From the NCBI RefSeq assembly GCF_002093625.1, contig NZ_MRWD01000014.1, positions 1 through 64,000 on the forward strand: a DNA stretch of 64,000 nt, read 5' to 3'. This document shows positions 8,909 through 18,858 of this stretch, in pieces. The stretch's first letter is position 1. Each line of letters opens with the position of its first letter. Under the pieces are notes generated by a model, which made no database searches, had not been told where the DNA came from, and worked only from the letters and a program-made list of their open reading frames with translations. This DNA comes from Rouxiella silvae. Lineage in GTDB: Bacteria; Pseudomonadota; Gammaproteobacteria; Enterobacterales; Enterobacteriaceae. The translations under genes were made by a program, and so were the position numbers.

Positions 8909-10184
8909 TGCACCTGCGGCCGGTAGCTCGCATGCTATGCAGCAGTTTTACCGTCTGTTTGAAAGCGTAGGTGGCGAACAGTCTTCCCATGCCCACAATC
9001 ACTGGCAGCAGGTTCTGCGCCTTGGTTTCCCGCATGCCAAAATGGAAGACTGGAAATATACACCTGTCGCCCCTTTGTTGGGCAATCAGTTCTTTTTACC
9101 TGAAGAACAGTCACTGTCCGCCGAGAAATTTGAAGCACTGGCGCTACCTATTGATGCGTACCGTTTGGTATTTGTTGATGGTCGTTTCAACCAAGCGCTG
9201 AGTGACTCTGCCACCGGCGAGTTTGAGATTGAAAAGCTGACACCCGCTATTCAACAAACGCTGCCCGAAGCCATTGAGTCAGAAGTTTTCCTGCACCTGA
9301 CGGAGAGCCTTGCACAGCACGGCCTTAAAATCCGCCTGCCAAAAGGCAAGCACGCCGCGAAGCCGCTGTACCTGTTGCACATTAGCAGCGGTCGCGACAA
9401 ATCACGCGAAGTGAATACGGTGCATCACCGCTATCACGTTGAGATTGAGAGCGGGGCCAATGCTGAAATTATTGAGCATTACGTCAGCCTGAACGACCTT
9501 GGTCATTTCACCGGCGCACGTTTAACGGCAAACGTTGGCGATAATGCGACGCTGAGCCATTACAAACTGTCTTTCGAAAGTCAGGCGAGCTTCCACTTTG
9601 CCCATAACGATTTGGTTATTGGCCGTGATGCGAACGTTTCAAGCAACAGCTTCCTGCTGGGTGCCGGCCTCACGCGACATCACACCAGTGCGCGTCACGA
9701 CGGTGAAGGCAGCAACCTGAATATGAACAGCCTGCTGTTGCCGATGGATTCTGAACTGGCCGATACTCGTACTTATCTTGAGCATAACAAAGGCTATTGC
9801 AACAGCCACCAGTTGCATAAAGTCATTGTTAACGATAAGGCCAAGGCAGTGTTCAACGGTATGATTTACGTTGCTAAAGACGCAATCAAAACCGATGGCA
9901 AGATGACCAACAATAATCTGCTGCTCAGTGAGAAGGCAGAAGTTGATACCAAACCGCAGCTGGTTATCTGGGCTGACGACGTCAAATGTGGACACGGTGC
10001 CACCGTAGGCCGTATGGACGAGGAGCAACTTTTCTACCTGCGTGCTCGCGGTATTAGTGCATTTGATGCGCGTAACATGATTATCTTTGCTTTTGCAGCC
10101 GAGCTGACGGAAGCCATCGAAAATGAAACATTGCGCAAAGTTGTTATTGCACGGATTGCAGGTCGACTTAATCGAGGTAAGTAA
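8883..10184 (+). CDS. sufD: Fe-S scaffold subunit SufD
   Basis: SufB paralogue and partner in the SufBC2D complex, needed for iron acquisition during assembly. It has 433 residues (E. coli 423). It begins MAGLPTKS, which matches E. coli MAGLPNSS, and this fixes the start inside the 3' end of sufC. The SufB/D beta-helix ends with [18 protein letters not shown], typical of the family. An AGGAG at 8871-8875 lies eight bases before the start. Its stop overlaps the sufS start (TAATG). Confidence 0.95.
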   Translation: MAGLPTKSNAPAAGSSHAMQQFYRLFESVGGEQSSHAHNHWQQVLRLGFPHAKMEDWKYTPVAPLLGNQFFLPEEQSLSAEKFEALALPIDAYRLVFVDGRFNQALSDSATGEFEIEKLTPAIQQTLPEAIESEVFLHLTESLAQHGLKIRLPKGKHAAKPLYLLHISSGRDKSREVNTVHHRYHVEIESGANAEIIEHYVSLNDLGHFTGARLTANVGDNATLSHYKLSFESQASFHFAHNDLVIGRDANVSSNSFLLGAGLTRHHTSARHDGEGSNLNMNSLLLPMDSELADTRTYLEHNKGYCNSHQLHKVIVNDKAKAVFNGMIYVAKDAIKTDGKMTNNNLLLSEKAEVDTKPQLVIWADDVKCGHGATVGRMDEEQLFYLRARGISAFDARNMIIFAFAAELTEAIENETLRKVVIARIAGRLNRGK

Positions 10185-11404
10185 TGAGTTTTCCACTGGA
10201 AAGAGTGCGTAGTGACTTCCCTTTGCTGAGCCGCGACGTTAATGGTAAGCCTTTGGCTTACCTTGACAGTGCTGCCAGTGCGCAGAAACCGCGTCAGGTT
10301 ATCGACCGCGAGAGTGCATTCTATCAGCATGACTACGCCGCCGTGCACCGTGGGATCCACACCCTCAGCGTTGAAGCTACCGAGCAGATGGAAAACGTTC
10401 GTAAGCAGGCCGCCGCATTTATCAATGCGGCTTCTGCCGAAGAAATTGTGTTTGTGAAGGGCACGACCGAAGCTATCAACCTGGTCGCCAATACCTTTGG
10501 CCGCACCAAGTTGTCCGCTGGCGATCGCATCATCATCACCGAAATGGAGCACCATGCCAACATCGTTCCGTGGCAGATGATTGCGAAAGAACGCGGTTTA
10601 CATATCGATGTATGGCATCTCACGCCTCAGGGCGAGCTGGACATGGATCAGTTTGCGTCATTGCTTACCCCGCAAACCAAGCTTCTGGCGCTGACCCACG
10701 TGTCAAACGTTTTGGGCACCCGCAACCCGATTGAAACCATTATCCCGCAGGCAAAAGCTGCTGGCCTGTATGTGCTGGTGGACGGTGCGCAGGCGGTCAT
10801 GCATCACAAGGTTGATGTTCAGGCGCTTGACTGCGATTTTTACGTGTTCTCGGGCCACAAACTTTATGGTCCAACCGGTATAGGTATTCTTTACGGTAAA
10901 GCGGCACTGCTTGATGAAATGCCTCCTTGGGAAGGCGGCGGTTCGATGATCAAGCACGTCAGCCTCACCGAAGGCACTACCTACGTTAAAGCGCCTTGGC
11001 GTTTTGAAGCGGGTTCACCGAATACCGGCGGGATGATCGGCCTCGGTGCAGCGTTTGACTATGTCAACGAGCTTGGCCTTGATGCAATTCATGAATATGA
11101 AAATGCCCTGATGAGCTATGCCCTTGAGGCGATGGCGCAGATCCCGGATATTCATATTTATGGGCCTGCGGTTCGATCTGGCGTGATTGCTTTTAACTTA
11201 GGCAAACATCATGCTTACGACGTGGGAAGCTTCCTTGATCAATACGGTATTGCCATTCGTACCGGTCACCACTGTGCGATGCCGCTCATGTCGTTCTTCG
11301 GTGTTCCGGCAATGTGCCGTGCTTCTCTTGCGATGTATAATACCCGTGAAGAAGTTGACCGTTTGGTCGCAGGACTAAAACGTATTAGCCTGCTGCTGGG
11401 TTAA
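10184..11404 (+). CDS. sufS: Cysteine desulfurase SufS
   Basis: PLP-dependent group II cysteine desulfurase that removes sulfur from L-cysteine and passes it to SufE. The 406-residue length equals E. coli SufS. The PLP lysine is Lys226 in [11 protein letters not shown], and the persulfide cysteine lies in [11 protein letters not shown] near residue 364. The start overlaps the sufD stop by one base. Confidence 0.97.
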   Translation: MSFPLERVRSDFPLLSRDVNGKPLAYLDSAASAQKPRQVIDRESAFYQHDYAAVHRGIHTLSVEATEQMENVRKQAAAFINAASAEEIVFVKGTTEAINLVANTFGRTKLSAGDRIIITEMEHHANIVPWQMIAKERGLHIDVWHLTPQGELDMDQFASLLTPQTKLLALTHVSNVLGTRNPIETIIPQAKAAGLYVLVDGAQAVMHHKVDVQALDCDFYVFSGHKLYGPTGIGILYGKAALLDEMPPWEGGGSMIKHVSLTEGTTYVKAPWRFEAGSPNTGGMIGLGAAFDYVNELGLDAIHEYENALMSYALEAMAQIPDIHIYGPAVRSGVIAFNLGKHHAYDVGSFLDQYGIAIRTGHHCAMPLMSFFGVPAMCRASLAMYNTREEVDRLVAGLKRISLLLG

Positions 11405-11431
11405 CGATAAGCAACAAGCAGGATGGTTTTT

Positions 11432-11848
11432 ATGGCAAATTTGCCAGATAAGCAAAAGTTGGTTAAGAACTTTTCCCGGTGCCCGAACTGGGAAGAAAAA
11501 TACTTGTACGTTATCGAACTTGGCGCGCTGTTGGCGCCGCTGAGTGATGAAAATCGTCAAGCGCAGAATCTCATCTCTGGCTGTCAAAGCCAGGTGTGGA
11601 TTGTGATGCAGACCGATGACAACGGCCAGATTACGTTTTTGGGCGACAGCGATGCCGCTATTGTCAAAGGCCTGCTGGCGATTGTTTTCAGCCTGTATCA
11701 CGGATTAACAGCCGAGGAAGTGGTGGCGCTAGACGTTCGCCCCTTCTTTGGTGAGCTCGAACTGAGTCAGCATCTCACCCCGTCCCGATCTCAGGGGCTG
11801 GAAGCGATGATCCGTGCTATCCGTGCAAAAGCGACGGTGATGGCCTAA
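11432..11848 (+). CDS. sufE: Sulfur acceptor protein SufE
   Basis: Accepts persulfide sulfur from SufS and delivers it to SufB. From the ATG at 11432 the protein has 138 residues, as in E. coli, and begins MANLPDK. An upstream in-frame ATG at 11423 overlaps the AGGA ribosome site (11420-11423), so the later start is preferred. The acceptor cysteine is Cys51 in ISGCQSQVW. The C-terminal [20 protein letters not shown] is almost identical to E. coli. Confidence 0.96.
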   Translation: MANLPDKQKLVKNFSRCPNWEEKYLYVIELGALLAPLSDENRQAQNLISGCQSQVWIVMQTDDNGQITFLGDSDAAIVKGLLAIVFSLYHGLTAEEVVALDVRPFFGELELSQHLTPSRSQGLEAMIRAIRAKATVMA

Positions 11849-11879
11849 GGTTCTCTTGGTCAAAATTGCCGTTGCAAGT

Positions 11880-11919
11880 AGCCCGACTTGTTAGGAATGT
11901 TCTGCTAATGAGTTGGGCT
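11880..11919 (+). terminator. Possible suf operon terminator
   Basis: An imperfect stem (AGCCCGACT...AGTTGGGCT, extended by TTAG/CTAA) lies 31 bp after sufE. It is followed by AATTAATGG, a weak T-tract, so termination may be partial. Confidence 0.45.
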
Positions 11920-12141
11920 AATTAATGGTCCTCAGATTTTTTTTCCTGATTTATTTCTGATTTTTCAGCATCTTAATCTCTTAGTTTTTCTTAAATTACG
12001 CCCGACCAGGAGATCGTAACATCTTGATTTCAGAAGCGTAAATTGTCTTTCAGCTCGGTACTGCTAGTATTAACTCACATAATGAACGACTCTTCGGCAC
12101 TGTACTGAATCAGTCGAACACTCCACTGAGTAGGAATTAGC

Positions 12142-13107
12142 ATGAAACTTTCTTTGCCTCTAATGGGAATGCTTTTCGCCACTGTATTTACCGCCGGGAC
12201 TAAGGCTTCCCAGGCTGCCGACTACCCACTTCCAGCCGACAACAGCCGCCTGATTGGCGAAAACACCACCTACGTCGTGCCCAACGACGGCAAGCCGCTC
12301 GAAGCCATCGCCGCTAAGTTTCAAATTGGCCTTATTGCCATGCTTGAAGCTAATCCTGGCGTAGATCCTTTGCTGCCTAAACCCGGCACCGTATTGACTA
12401 TTCCCAGTCAGATGTTGTTGCCTGACACCAAGCGTGAGGGGATAGTGATAAATCTTGCGGAACTGCGCCTCTATTATTATCCACAAGGGGAGAGCAAAGT
12501 GGTGGTTTATCCGATTGGCATCGGCCAGTTGGGTCGAAATACGCCTGAGATGGTCACGTCCGTCAGCCAGAAAATTCCCAACCCGACCTGGACGCCTACC
12601 CCCAACATTCGCAAAGTTTATTTGAAAGAGCAGGGGATTACGCTGCCGGGCGTGGTTCCTGCCGGCCCCGAGAATCCGATGGGGCTATTTGCCATGCGTT
12701 TAGCTGCGGGTCAGGGCCATTATCTGATTCACGGCACCAATGCCAACTTTGGTATCGGGATGCGCGTAAGCTCAGGCTGTATTCGACTGCGGCCAGATGA
12801 TATTGAAGCGCTGTTTAACAGCGTACCTAAAGGCACCCGTGTTCAGGTCATTAATCAACCCATCAAGTTCGACATAGAACCCGACGGGAAACGCTACGTC
12901 GAGGTTCACCAGCCGCTATCACGCACTGAAAAAGACGATCCACAAACGATGCCGATTGCCATCAGTTCCAGCCTTAAGAAATTTAAATCCAGTGACGAAA
13001 CCAACAAGGACGTGCTGACAAGCGCCATTGAGCGTCGTTCAGGCATGCCGGTACTGGTTAATACGGGTACTGAAGAAACGAATACACCACCGGCATCAGC
13101 CATGTAA
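12142..13107 (+). CDS. ldtE: L,D-transpeptidase LdtE
   Basis: Periplasmic L,D-transpeptidase that makes 3-3 (mDap-mDap) cross-links in peptidoglycan; E. coli LdtE (YnhG) has 334 residues, this one 321. A signal peptide covers about residues 1-25 (cleavage after KASQA). A LysM domain follows (about 43-88), then the YkuD domain (about 98-235). The catalytic motif is HGTN...RVSSGCIRL, with His197 and Cys213. The C-terminal 60 residues are a variable low-complexity tail. Its place between suf and lpp is conserved. An AGGAAT ribosome site precedes the start. Confidence 0.93.
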   Translation: MKLSLPLMGMLFATVFTAGTKASQAADYPLPADNSRLIGENTTYVVPNDGKPLEAIAAKFQIGLIAMLEANPGVDPLLPKPGTVLTIPSQMLLPDTKREGIVINLAELRLYYYPQGESKVVVYPIGIGQLGRNTPEMVTSVSQKIPNPTWTPTPNIRKVYLKEQGITLPGVVPAGPENPMGLFAMRLAAGQGHYLIHGTNANFGIGMRVSSGCIRLRPDDIEALFNSVPKGTRVQVINQPIKFDIEPDGKRYVEVHQPLSRTEKDDPQTMPIAISSSLKKFKSSDETNKDVLTSAIERRSGMPVLVNTGTEETNTPPASAM

Positions 13108-13140
13108 TCGCACAGCGGTCTTAATCAATCATGCGATTTA

Positions 13141-13170
13141 AACGCCACCAGAACGCTTTGGTGGCGTTTT
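13141..13170 (+). terminator. Intrinsic terminator of ldtE
   Basis: The stem AACGCCACC/GGTGGCGTT with a loop of about ten bases is followed by TTTTACTTT. Confidence 0.8.
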
Positions 13171-13271
13171 TACTTTAATACTTTGAACGAGTAGGCTTGC
13201 AATAGTGCGTCTGTCTGGGTGTGATTAAGGCGGGATAGTGCGGGCAGAGAGTTTGGTAGGGATATTTAGGT

Positions 13272-13300
13272 AAAAAAAATGGCGCACAATGTGCGCCATT
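13272..13300 (-). terminator. Intrinsic terminator of lpp
   Basis: The strong palindrome AATGGCGCACATTGTGCGCCATT on the minus strand is followed by a run of T (positions 13278-13272). It lies 19 bp after the lpp stop, typical for this very abundant mRNA. Confidence 0.92.
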
Positions 13301-13319
13301 TCACTATGAGAAGTAAATA

Positions 13320-13556
13320 TTACTTCTTGTAAGCGTGAGCTTGGTTGTCAAGACGTTGGTTAGCACGTGCTGCGTCGTCTTTAGCTGCTTGGGTGTCAGC
13401 TTTAACTGCTGCAACGTCGTTGCTCAACTGATCAACTTTAGAGTTCAGAGTTGAAACGTCAGAAGACAGTTGGTCGATTTTAGCATTGCTTGAACAACCA
13501 GCCAGCAGAGTAGAAGCCAGGATTACTGCGCCCAGTACCAGTTTAGTGCGATTCAT
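13320..13556 (-). CDS. lpp: Major outer membrane (Braun) lipoprotein
   Basis: Braun lipoprotein, a trimeric coiled-coil rod that ties the outer membrane to peptidoglycan. It has 78 residues, as in E. coli. The signal peptide ends in the lipobox LLAGC, so Cys21 is acylated. Heptad repeats follow ([21 protein letters not shown]), and the C-terminal lysine (AYKK) is the site of covalent attachment to mDap. The 5' leader is nearly identical to E. coli lpp. LdtE, encoded next door, belongs to the same enzyme superfamily as the transpeptidases that attach Lpp. Confidence 0.97.
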   Translation of the reverse strand: MNRTKLVLGAVILASTLLAGCSSNAKIDQLSSDVSTLNSKVDQLSNDVAAVKADTQAAKDDAARANQRLDNQAHAYKK

Positions 13557-13592
13557 TATAAAACCCTCTAGATTAAGTTAATCTCCATGTAG

Positions 13593-13606
13593 CGTTACAA
13601 GTATTA
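13593..13606 (-). promoter_or_regulatory. lpp -10 element and start point
   Basis: The minus-strand stretch from TGTGTAATACTTGTAACGC into the leader ACATGGAGATTAAC is almost identical to the E. coli lpp promoter and leader. By that match the -10 is TAATAC (13606-13601) and transcription starts at the G of GCTACATGG (13593). The -35 is poor, as in E. coli. Confidence 0.75.
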
Positions 13607-13796
13607 CACAAACCTTTTTCTAATGAGAATAAATTTTTATCGCCAAATGCTTTATTTTGCTCGTTCGCTCAAAGAAGCATCTTTTTTTACATAAAACTTG
13701 AAAAACGTTATCTAAAACAGGCTGATTCCATGAGACTTGTCCCATTTTCAGAACATCGTATTTGACAGCCTTTTTGGGAAATACAGAAAAACGGTC

Positions 13797-13827
13797 AAAA
13801 AAAACGCCGCATTTCGCGGCGTTTTTT
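13797..13827 (-). terminator. Intrinsic terminator of pykF
   Basis: The hairpin ACGCCGCGAAATGCGGCGT on the minus strand is followed by a T-run of about eight bases. A shorter T-run lies on the plus side. Confidence 0.9.
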
Positions 13828-13848
13828 AATTGTTTAACCTAATTAGGC

Positions 13849-15261
13849 TTAAACAGTGTGAACTGAAGAGGTATTCGTGGTGCCACTTGGAACCAATGCA
13901 CCTGAAACCATAACCACTTTATCACCTTTTTGTGCAAGGCCACTTTCAAGTGCGGCCTCTTTACCAATGCGATAGAAATCGTCAGTTGAAGCAATTTCTT
14001 TCACCAGTTGGGTGATAACACCCTTAGTGAGGATCAGCTGACGCGCGGTCACTTCATTGGTAGTTAATGCCAAAATGGTGGCATTAGGGAAGTATTTACG
14101 CACGGCGATCGCCGATTTACCGCCATTGGTTGCAACAACAATCAGCGGAGCGTCCAGTTTTTCGGCCATTTCTACGGCACCTCGGCATACGGCTTCGGTG
14201 ATACGCAGTTTACGGCTGTCGTTCTGACCGTCGATACGGCTCTGCATGACGCGGTCTGTACGCTCACAGATAGTGGCCATAATGCGAACAGCTTCCAGTG
14301 GGTATTTCCCTTTGGCACTTTCGCCAGAGAGCATAACTGCATCGGTGCCATCGATGATGGCGTTTGCCACGTCGCCCGCTTCTGCGCGTGTTGGGCGTGG
14401 GTTTTTAATCATCGAGTCAAGCATTTGCGTTGCGGTGATCACCACTTTACGTGCGCGGTTACATTTCTCGATCATCATTTTCTGCGCGAAAATAACTTCT
14501 TCTACCGGGATTTCAACGCCGAGGTCACCACGAGCAACCATGATGCCGTCTGAAGCTTCGAGGATTTCGTCGAAGTTGTTCAGGCCTTCCTGGTTTTCGA
14601 TTTTAGAAATGATCTGGATGTGTTCGCCACCGTGGGCTTTCAGGTGTTCGCGGATTTCGATCACATCTGAACGTTTACGAATGAAAGAAGCCGCGACGAA
14701 GTCAACGCCTTGCTCACAGCCGAAAATCAGGTCGCGCTTGTCTTTTTCTGCCAGTGCGGGCAGAGCGATGGAAACGCCAGGCAGGTTAACGCCTTTGTTT
14801 TCACCCAAATCACCGTTGTTCAGCACCTTACACGTTACTTCAGTGTCGGTGACTTGAGTGACTTCCATGCCGATCAGGCCGTCGTCAACAAGAACCGTGT
14901 TGCCCACTTTCAGGTCGGCTGCGAAGCCTGCATAGGTTACTGCAACACGTTCGCTGTTACCGATGACGCTTTGGTCGGTCGTAAAGACGAAAGTTTGGCC
15001 CGCAACCAGGGAAGCGTCTTTGCCGCCTTCCAGTTTGATGGTGCGAATTTCTGGGCCTTTGGTATCAAGCAGGATACCGGCTTTCTGGCCGGTTTTGGCC
15101 ATAACGTTGCGGATGTTCTTGATGCGCTGACCGTGCTCTTCATAATCACCGTGAGAAAAATTCAAACGCATGACGTTCATACCTGCATCGAGCAGTTTAG
15201 TCAGCATCTCTTCGGATTCAGTTTTTGGTCCGATAGTACAAACAATTTTAGTCTTTTTCAT
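13849..15261 (-). CDS. pykF: Pyruvate kinase I
   Basis: Fructose-1,6-bisphosphate-activated pyruvate kinase, converting phosphoenolpyruvate and ADP to pyruvate and ATP in glycolysis. From the ATG at 15261 ([16 protein letters not shown]) it has 470 residues, exactly as in E. coli. An in-frame start 63 bp upstream has no family support. The catalytic segment [11 protein letters not shown] and the cation/substrate segment [14 protein letters not shown] are intact. The 600-bp leader region carries a Cra-type operator, fitting control by fructose-1-phosphate/FBP through Cra. Confidence 0.97.
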   Translation of the reverse strand: MKKTKIVCTIGPKTESEEMLTKLLDAGMNVMRLNFSHGDYEEHGQRIKNIRNVMAKTGQKAGILLDTKGPEIRTIKLEGGKDASLVAGQTFVFTTDQSVIGNSERVAVTYAGFAADLKVGNTVLVDDGLIGMEVTQVTDTEVTCKVLNNGDLGENKGVNLPGVSIALPALAEKDKRDLIFGCEQGVDFVAASFIRKRSDVIEIREHLKAHGGEHIQIISKIENQEGLNNFDEILEASDGIMVARGDLGVEIPVEEVIFAQKMMIEKCNRARKVVITATQMLDSMIKNPRPTRAEAGDVANAIIDGTDAVMLSGESAKGKYPLEAVRIMATICERTDRVMQSRIDGQNDSRKLRITEAVCRGAVEMAEKLDAPLIVVATNGGKSAIAVRKYFPNATILALTTNEVTARQLILTKGVITQLVKEIASTDDFYRIGKEAALESGLAQKGDKVVMVSGALVPSGTTNTSSVHTV

Positions 15262-15866
15262 GACGATTTTTTCTACAAGTTGTGATGGATAGGATAAGAG
15301 TGCGCAAGGCGGCAATGCGGTCACCGTCCGCGCTGAATGGTTTTCTGACCTGGTTTGAGAAAAACGTTAGTTTGAACAAAACATTTCTAAGAATAGGCGA
15401 GTGCAGGAGAAACGTTGTGTAAAGTTCGACGGGCACGCAACGGTATGGACGAGTTTTAATCGTTCTAGGAGTGAAAACGCTTGTTATATGACGATATCGA
15501 TAGATCAAGGGGCTGAATCCATTCAATCTAAGAAACTGTGCCAGTTTGTTGGCTCATAGTATAGAGGGTTCGAGGGAGGGAAACCAATCAAAAATTAGCA
15601 GCGTGCGCAAGAGAATAGGCTTATCTGCGGCTTTGTTGCGCAATCGTTCAAAAGCCGGCATCGATTGCTAACAAACGCCAAGTAACTATTAACAATTTGA
15701 AATTGGAGTAAACGACAGGGTCATAAGATGAACCATAGCGAGGGGAAGGGGTACATCATGCAGTAAAGGGAAATACAGATAGAGTCAGGAAAAGTCAGGG
15801 TATAAGAAGGTAGTGAATAATCGGTTACGGGAGTCTATGAGATTTTAGAGGTCATGCGATTTGCAT
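15262..15866. other. Long pykF leader and intergenic region
   Basis: No convincing gene. On the minus strand there is a candidate promoter (TATACT at 15563-15558, weak -35 TTGGTT at 15586-15581) and a Cra-like palindrome (15512-15527). A weaker Cra-like half, GCTGAATGGTTTTC, lies at 15332-15345. The segment 15600-15866, beyond the last tRNA gene, shows nothing I can name. Confidence 0.5.
15512..15527 (-). promoter_or_regulatory. Cra (FruR) operator upstream of pykF
   Basis: GCTGAATCCATTCAAT matches the Cra consensus GCTGAATCGATTCAGC except at the central G and the 3' end. It lies about 250 bp before the pykF start and about 25-40 bp after a plausible transcription start near 15550, a position that suits repression. 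E. coli pykF is a known Cra target. Confidence 0.65.
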
Positions 15867-15943
15867 TGGTGCGTCCGAGTGGACTCGAACCACCGACCCC
15901 CACCATGTCAAGGTGGTGCTCTAACCAACTGAGCTACGGACGC
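15867..15943 (-). tRNA. valW: tRNA-Val(GAC), copy 3 of array
   Basis: A 77-nt tRNA with encoded CCA. On the minus strand it starts GCGTCCGTAGCTCAG and ends GGTTCGAGTCCACTC then GGACGCACCA. The anticodon GAC is at 15909-15907. It matches E. coli valV/valW. It is the promoter-distal copy of three identical genes. Confidence 0.95.
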
Positions 15944-15974
15944 ACATCATGCAATTTTTGAAGCCTGAGATATT

Positions 15975-16051
15975 TGGTGCGTCCGAGTGGACTCGAACCA
16001 CCGACCCCCACCATGTCAAGGTGGTGCTCTAACCAACTGAGCTACGGACGC
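15975..16051 (-). tRNA. valV: tRNA-Val(GAC), copy 2 of array
   Basis: Identical to the neighbouring copies over all 77 bases including CCA; anticodon GAC. It is the middle gene of the array, 31 bp from each neighbour, presumably processed from one transcript. The valV/valW symbols follow E. coli, which has two copies here. Confidence 0.94.
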
Positions 16052-16082
16052 ACATCATGCAATTTTTGAAGCCTGAGATATT

Positions 16083-16159
16083 TGGTGCGTCCGAGTGGAC
16101 TCGAACCACCGACCCCCACCATGTCAAGGTGGTGCTCTAACCAACTGAGCTACGGACGC
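16083..16159 (-). tRNA. tRNA-Val(GAC), copy 1 of array
   Basis: Promoter-proximal copy of the three identical tRNA-Val(GAC) genes; 77 bases with CCA. A strong promoter lies 39-67 bp upstream. E. coli has only two genes at this site, so this third copy has no standard symbol. Confidence 0.94.
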
Positions 16160-16197
16160 ATCGTTATCTCTGTCTGCCAGTCTGGCAGCGGGGACGA

Positions 16198-16226
16198 ATA
16201 TTAACGGCCTACCGGAGTGCTGGCAA
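16198..16226 (-). promoter_or_regulatory. Promoter of the tRNA-Val operon
   Basis: TTGCCA (16226-16221), a 17-bp spacer and TAATAT (16203-16198) give a near-consensus sigma70 promoter. It is followed by a GC-rich discriminator (CGTCCCCGC), a feature of stringently controlled stable-RNA promoters. Confidence 0.8.
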
Positions 16227-16360
16227 GGGAAAAAATGCATTTTAATGACATATTGCAGCTGATTGCTGCGTGAGTGCTCATTGCGTTGATTTTTTGCACA
16301 TTAATTGCGGTGCGCTGCTTATAAACAGCACACCGAGGGGCGGGGATAAATGGGATGGCA

Positions 16361-17734
16361 CTAGCGTCCTGCGCGCTGCAAAATTGAGAATGAAGACTGT
16401 TTTTGTATCCAGCGCACGCGCCACGACATCATGGTGGCCGCAAACGTCAATCCAATGATAAACCCGCACCAGAATCCGCTGGGGCCCATCGCTGGAACCA
16501 GATAGTCGGTGAGCGCCAGCAGATATCCGATTGGCAATCCCAAAATCCAGTAAGCGGTAAAGGTGATGTAAAATATCGAGCGGGTATCTTTGTAGCCGCG
16601 TAGCACGCCACTGCTTATTACCTGTACGGCATCAGAAATTTGGAAGATAGCCGCAAACAGCATCAGATGCGAGGCGAGGGTAACCACTTCAGGATTGTCA
16701 TTATAAAGCTGCGCGATATGAACGCGAAAAATAACGGCAAGAGTGGCAATAATACAGGCCATCGCAATGCCGGTTGCCACGCTGGTTCGGGCCGACACCT
16801 TAGCCCCCTGCGGGTTTGACTCGCCGAGGCGTGAACCAACCCGAATAGTGGCCGCAACGCCGAGCGACAGTGGCACAACAAACATTAATGAACCAACATT
16901 GAGAGCGATTTGATGACTTGCCACCGCCACAATGCCCAATGGCGAAACCAGCAGCGCAACGACGGCAAACAGGGTGACCTCGAAAAACAGCGCCAGCGCA
17001 ACGGGCAAACCCAGCTGCGTCAGGCGCTTAAGCACCTGCCAGTCAGGTTTGGCAAAGGGTTTGGTGGCCACGATATCTCGCAGAGAATAGGTGCGCTTAG
17101 TGTAGATGCGCATCATGATGAACATCACCCAGTAAACGGTACCTGTTGCCACGCCGCAGCCCACACCACCGAGTGCTGGGGCGCCAAACTTACCGTAGAT
17201 GAAAACGTAGTTAACCGGAATATTCACCAGCAGGCCAATAAAGCCAAATACCATGCCGGGTTTGGTTTTCGATAGTCCTTCACACTGATCGCGAAGCACC
17301 TGGAAAAACAAATAACCCGGTGCGCCCCACATAATGGCACGCAGATAACCGATCGCCTTCTCTTTAAGCAGAGGGTCGATGTTGTGCATCAGGCCAATCA
17401 TCAGGTCACAGTGATAAATAACCACCATCACCAGCACTGAAACGCCACCGGCTAACCAAAAACCTTGCTGAACCTGATCGCCTATTTTGTCTCGTCGACC
17501 CGCGCCGTTCAGATGCGCGACAGTGGGCGTTAATGACAATAAAAGACCGTGACCAAACAGTATGGCTGGCAGCCATATTGATGTGCCGACGGCAACCGCA
17601 GCCATATCGGTAGCGCTGACTGATCCTGCCATAATGGTGTCAACAACACCCATCGAGGTTTGAGCAATTTGAGCCAAGATAACAGGGATAGCGAGAGCCA
17701 ATAAACTACGCGCTTCTGTAAGGTACTTCTGCAC
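16361..17734 (-). CDS. mdtK: MATE multidrug efflux pump MdtK
   Basis: Twelve-helix MATE-family cation/drug antiporter (NorM/YdhE) of 457 residues, the same length as E. coli MdtK. It begins with the conserved [17 protein letters not shown] and contains [16 protein letters not shown] ([15 protein letters not shown]) and [15 protein letters not shown] segments. The start is GTG at 17734, with an AAGGTG ribosome site about seven bases upstream; a nearby ATG is out of frame. It exports fluoroquinolones and cationic compounds in E. coli. It is divergent from ribE. Confidence 0.95.
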   Translation of the reverse strand: MQKYLTEARSLLALAIPVILAQIAQTSMGVVDTIMAGSVSATDMAAVAVGTSIWLPAILFGHGLLLSLTPTVAHLNGAGRRDKIGDQVQQGFWLAGGVSVLVMVVIYHCDLMIGLMHNIDPLLKEKAIGYLRAIMWGAPGYLFFQVLRDQCEGLSKTKPGMVFGFIGLLVNIPVNYVFIYGKFGAPALGGVGCGVATGTVYWVMFIMMRIYTKRTYSLRDIVATKPFAKPDWQVLKRLTQLGLPVALALFFEVTLFAVVALLVSPLGIVAVASHQIALNVGSLMFVVPLSLGVAATIRVGSRLGESNPQGAKVSARTSVATGIAMACIIATLAVIFRVHIAQLYNDNPEVVTLASHLMLFAAIFQISDAVQVISSGVLRGYKDTRSIFYITFTAYWILGLPIGYLLALTDYLVPAMGPSGFWCGFIIGLTFAATMMSWRVRWIQKQSSFSILQRAGR

Positions 17735-18052
17735 GCATACACCTTTTTATAATGATTAAGAAACCAAAAAAGCCACCCGAGGGTGACGATAATATACTGA
17801 GTAATAGTCGAAAGATTGTACCTCGTCATGCTTTTTAAGCAAATCGCATGCTGAAATTTCATGAACTGCCGCAGTTATAGTATTTAGTATATTCAGTGTT
17901 TATGACATTTCTTTCGCGTAGCTTGAATGTGGGTCTGTTGTTTGGGGTTCGCGTGCTTTCTTCGGTTCTTGAATTTGGCTTTCACGTCAATCTGCGGCAA
18001 ACTTATCGATATTATATTTTCGAATTTTAATTGAATTGAAGAGGCACGCCTT
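17735..18052. other. mdtK-ribE intergenic region
   Basis: A 318-bp divergent promoter region with no gene. The AT-rich stretch just before ribE (for example TATTAT near 18010) probably includes its -10. I see no riboswitch fold: the conserved FMN-element boxes are not recognisable. Confidence 0.4.
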
Positions 18053-18706
18053 ATGTTTACCGGAATAGTACAGGGCACTGGCACTCTGGTGTCCGTTGTC
18101 GAGAAACCTAACTTCAGAACGCATGTGGTTAAAATGCCCGCCGAGATGCTGCCAAATCTGGTGCTGGGCGCTTCGGTTGCCCACAACGGCTGTTGTTTGA
18201 CGGTAACCAAGGTTGAAAATGACTTGGTTAGTTTTGATTTAATTAAAGAGACGCTGCGTCTGACCAACCTGGGTGACCTCGAGGTTGGGGACGAAGTTAA
18301 TCTGGAGCGCGCGGCGAGCTTTAATGATGAAATTGGTGGGCATCTCATGTCGGGCCACATTGTTTGCACCGCAGAAGTTCAAAAAATTCTGACGTCAGAA
18401 AATAACCGTCAAATATGGTTCCGCCTGCCGCATGCGGATTACATGAAGTATATCTTGCACAAAGGTTATATCGGCATTGACGGTATCAGCTTGACGGTCG
18501 GAGAAGTGACCAGCAGCCGTTTTTGTGTGCATCTTATTCCTGAAACGTTGGAACGAACTACGCTGGGAGCAAAACGTCTGGGTGATAAAATCAATATTGA
18601 AATTGACCCACAGACGCAGGCCATTGTCGATACCGTGGAGCGCGTACTCGCCAGTCGAGAAGCTGCGATGGCCGCCGCTGCCGCCTTGGCCGAACAGCCT
18701 AAATAA
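18053..18706 (+). CDS. ribE: Riboflavin synthase alpha chain
   Basis: Trimeric riboflavin synthase that dismutates two 6,7-dimethyl-8-ribityllumazines into riboflavin and a pyrimidine. It has 217 residues (E. coli RibC/RibE 213). The two tandem lumazine-binding repeats are visible: [12 protein letters not shown] with the HNGCCLTV signature near residue 45, and the second [14 protein letters not shown] near 135-148. A GAGG-type site precedes the ATG. It is convergent with cfa across a shared terminator. Confidence 0.95.
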   Translation: MFTGIVQGTGTLVSVVEKPNFRTHVVKMPAEMLPNLVLGASVAHNGCCLTVTKVENDLVSFDLIKETLRLTNLGDLEVGDEVNLERAASFNDEIGGHLMSGHIVCTAEVQKILTSENNRQIWFRLPHADYMKYILHKGYIGIDGISLTVGEVTSSRFCVHLIPETLERTTLGAKRLGDKINIEIDPQTQAIVDTVERVLASREAAMAAAAALAEQPK

Positions 18707-18792
18707 GGCAAACCTGATATCAATAACGTGCTGAAATTGACACTTGTTGCGCTATTCGTCGTGTAAAAAAGCACAGTCAGTACGTTAAATAT

Positions 18793-18830
18793 AAAAAGCC
18801 GAAAACAATAAAATTTGTTTTCGGCTTTTT
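18793..18830. terminator. Bidirectional terminator ribE/cfa
   Basis: A 16-bp stem AAAAAGCCGAAAACAA/TTGTTTTCGGCTTTTT has T-runs on both strands. It serves ribE (plus) and cfa (minus). Confidence 0.92.
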
Positions 18831-18858
18831 AGTATTTAAATCTTGTTAGCCAAGAAAC

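Larger units (their letters stand above)
15867..16159 (-). repeat. Perfect 108-bp tandem tRNA repeat
   Basis: Three identical 77-bp tRNA genes start at 108-bp intervals. The two 31-bp spacers (ACATCATGCAATTTTTGAAG, then CCTGAGATATT, plus strand) are also identical. This points to recent duplication or ongoing gene conversion. Confidence 0.95.

Noticed and set aside
9639..10555. Open frames of 170-185 residues on the minus strand
   Set aside because: They are antisense shadows of sufD and sufS, whose products are complete and conserved.
14246..15285. Long open frames of about 190-200 residues on the plus strand
   Set aside because: They lie wholly antisense to pykF, have no family match or ribosome site, and reflect strong codon bias of pykF.
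15867..16159. Regular direct repeats that could be taken for a CRISPR array
   Set aside because: The repeats are 77-bp tRNA genes with identical spacers; CRISPR spacers differ from one another, and no cas gene is present.
15867..16226. tRNA genes as an attachment site for an integrated element
   Set aside because: No integrase and no displaced tRNA 3' end is found near the array; the flanking genes mdtK and pykF are in the usual enterobacterial order.
17900..18052. An FMN riboswitch before the riboflavin synthase gene
   Set aside because: The conserved RFN sequence blocks are not recognisable, and in enterobacteria that element normally precedes ribB.
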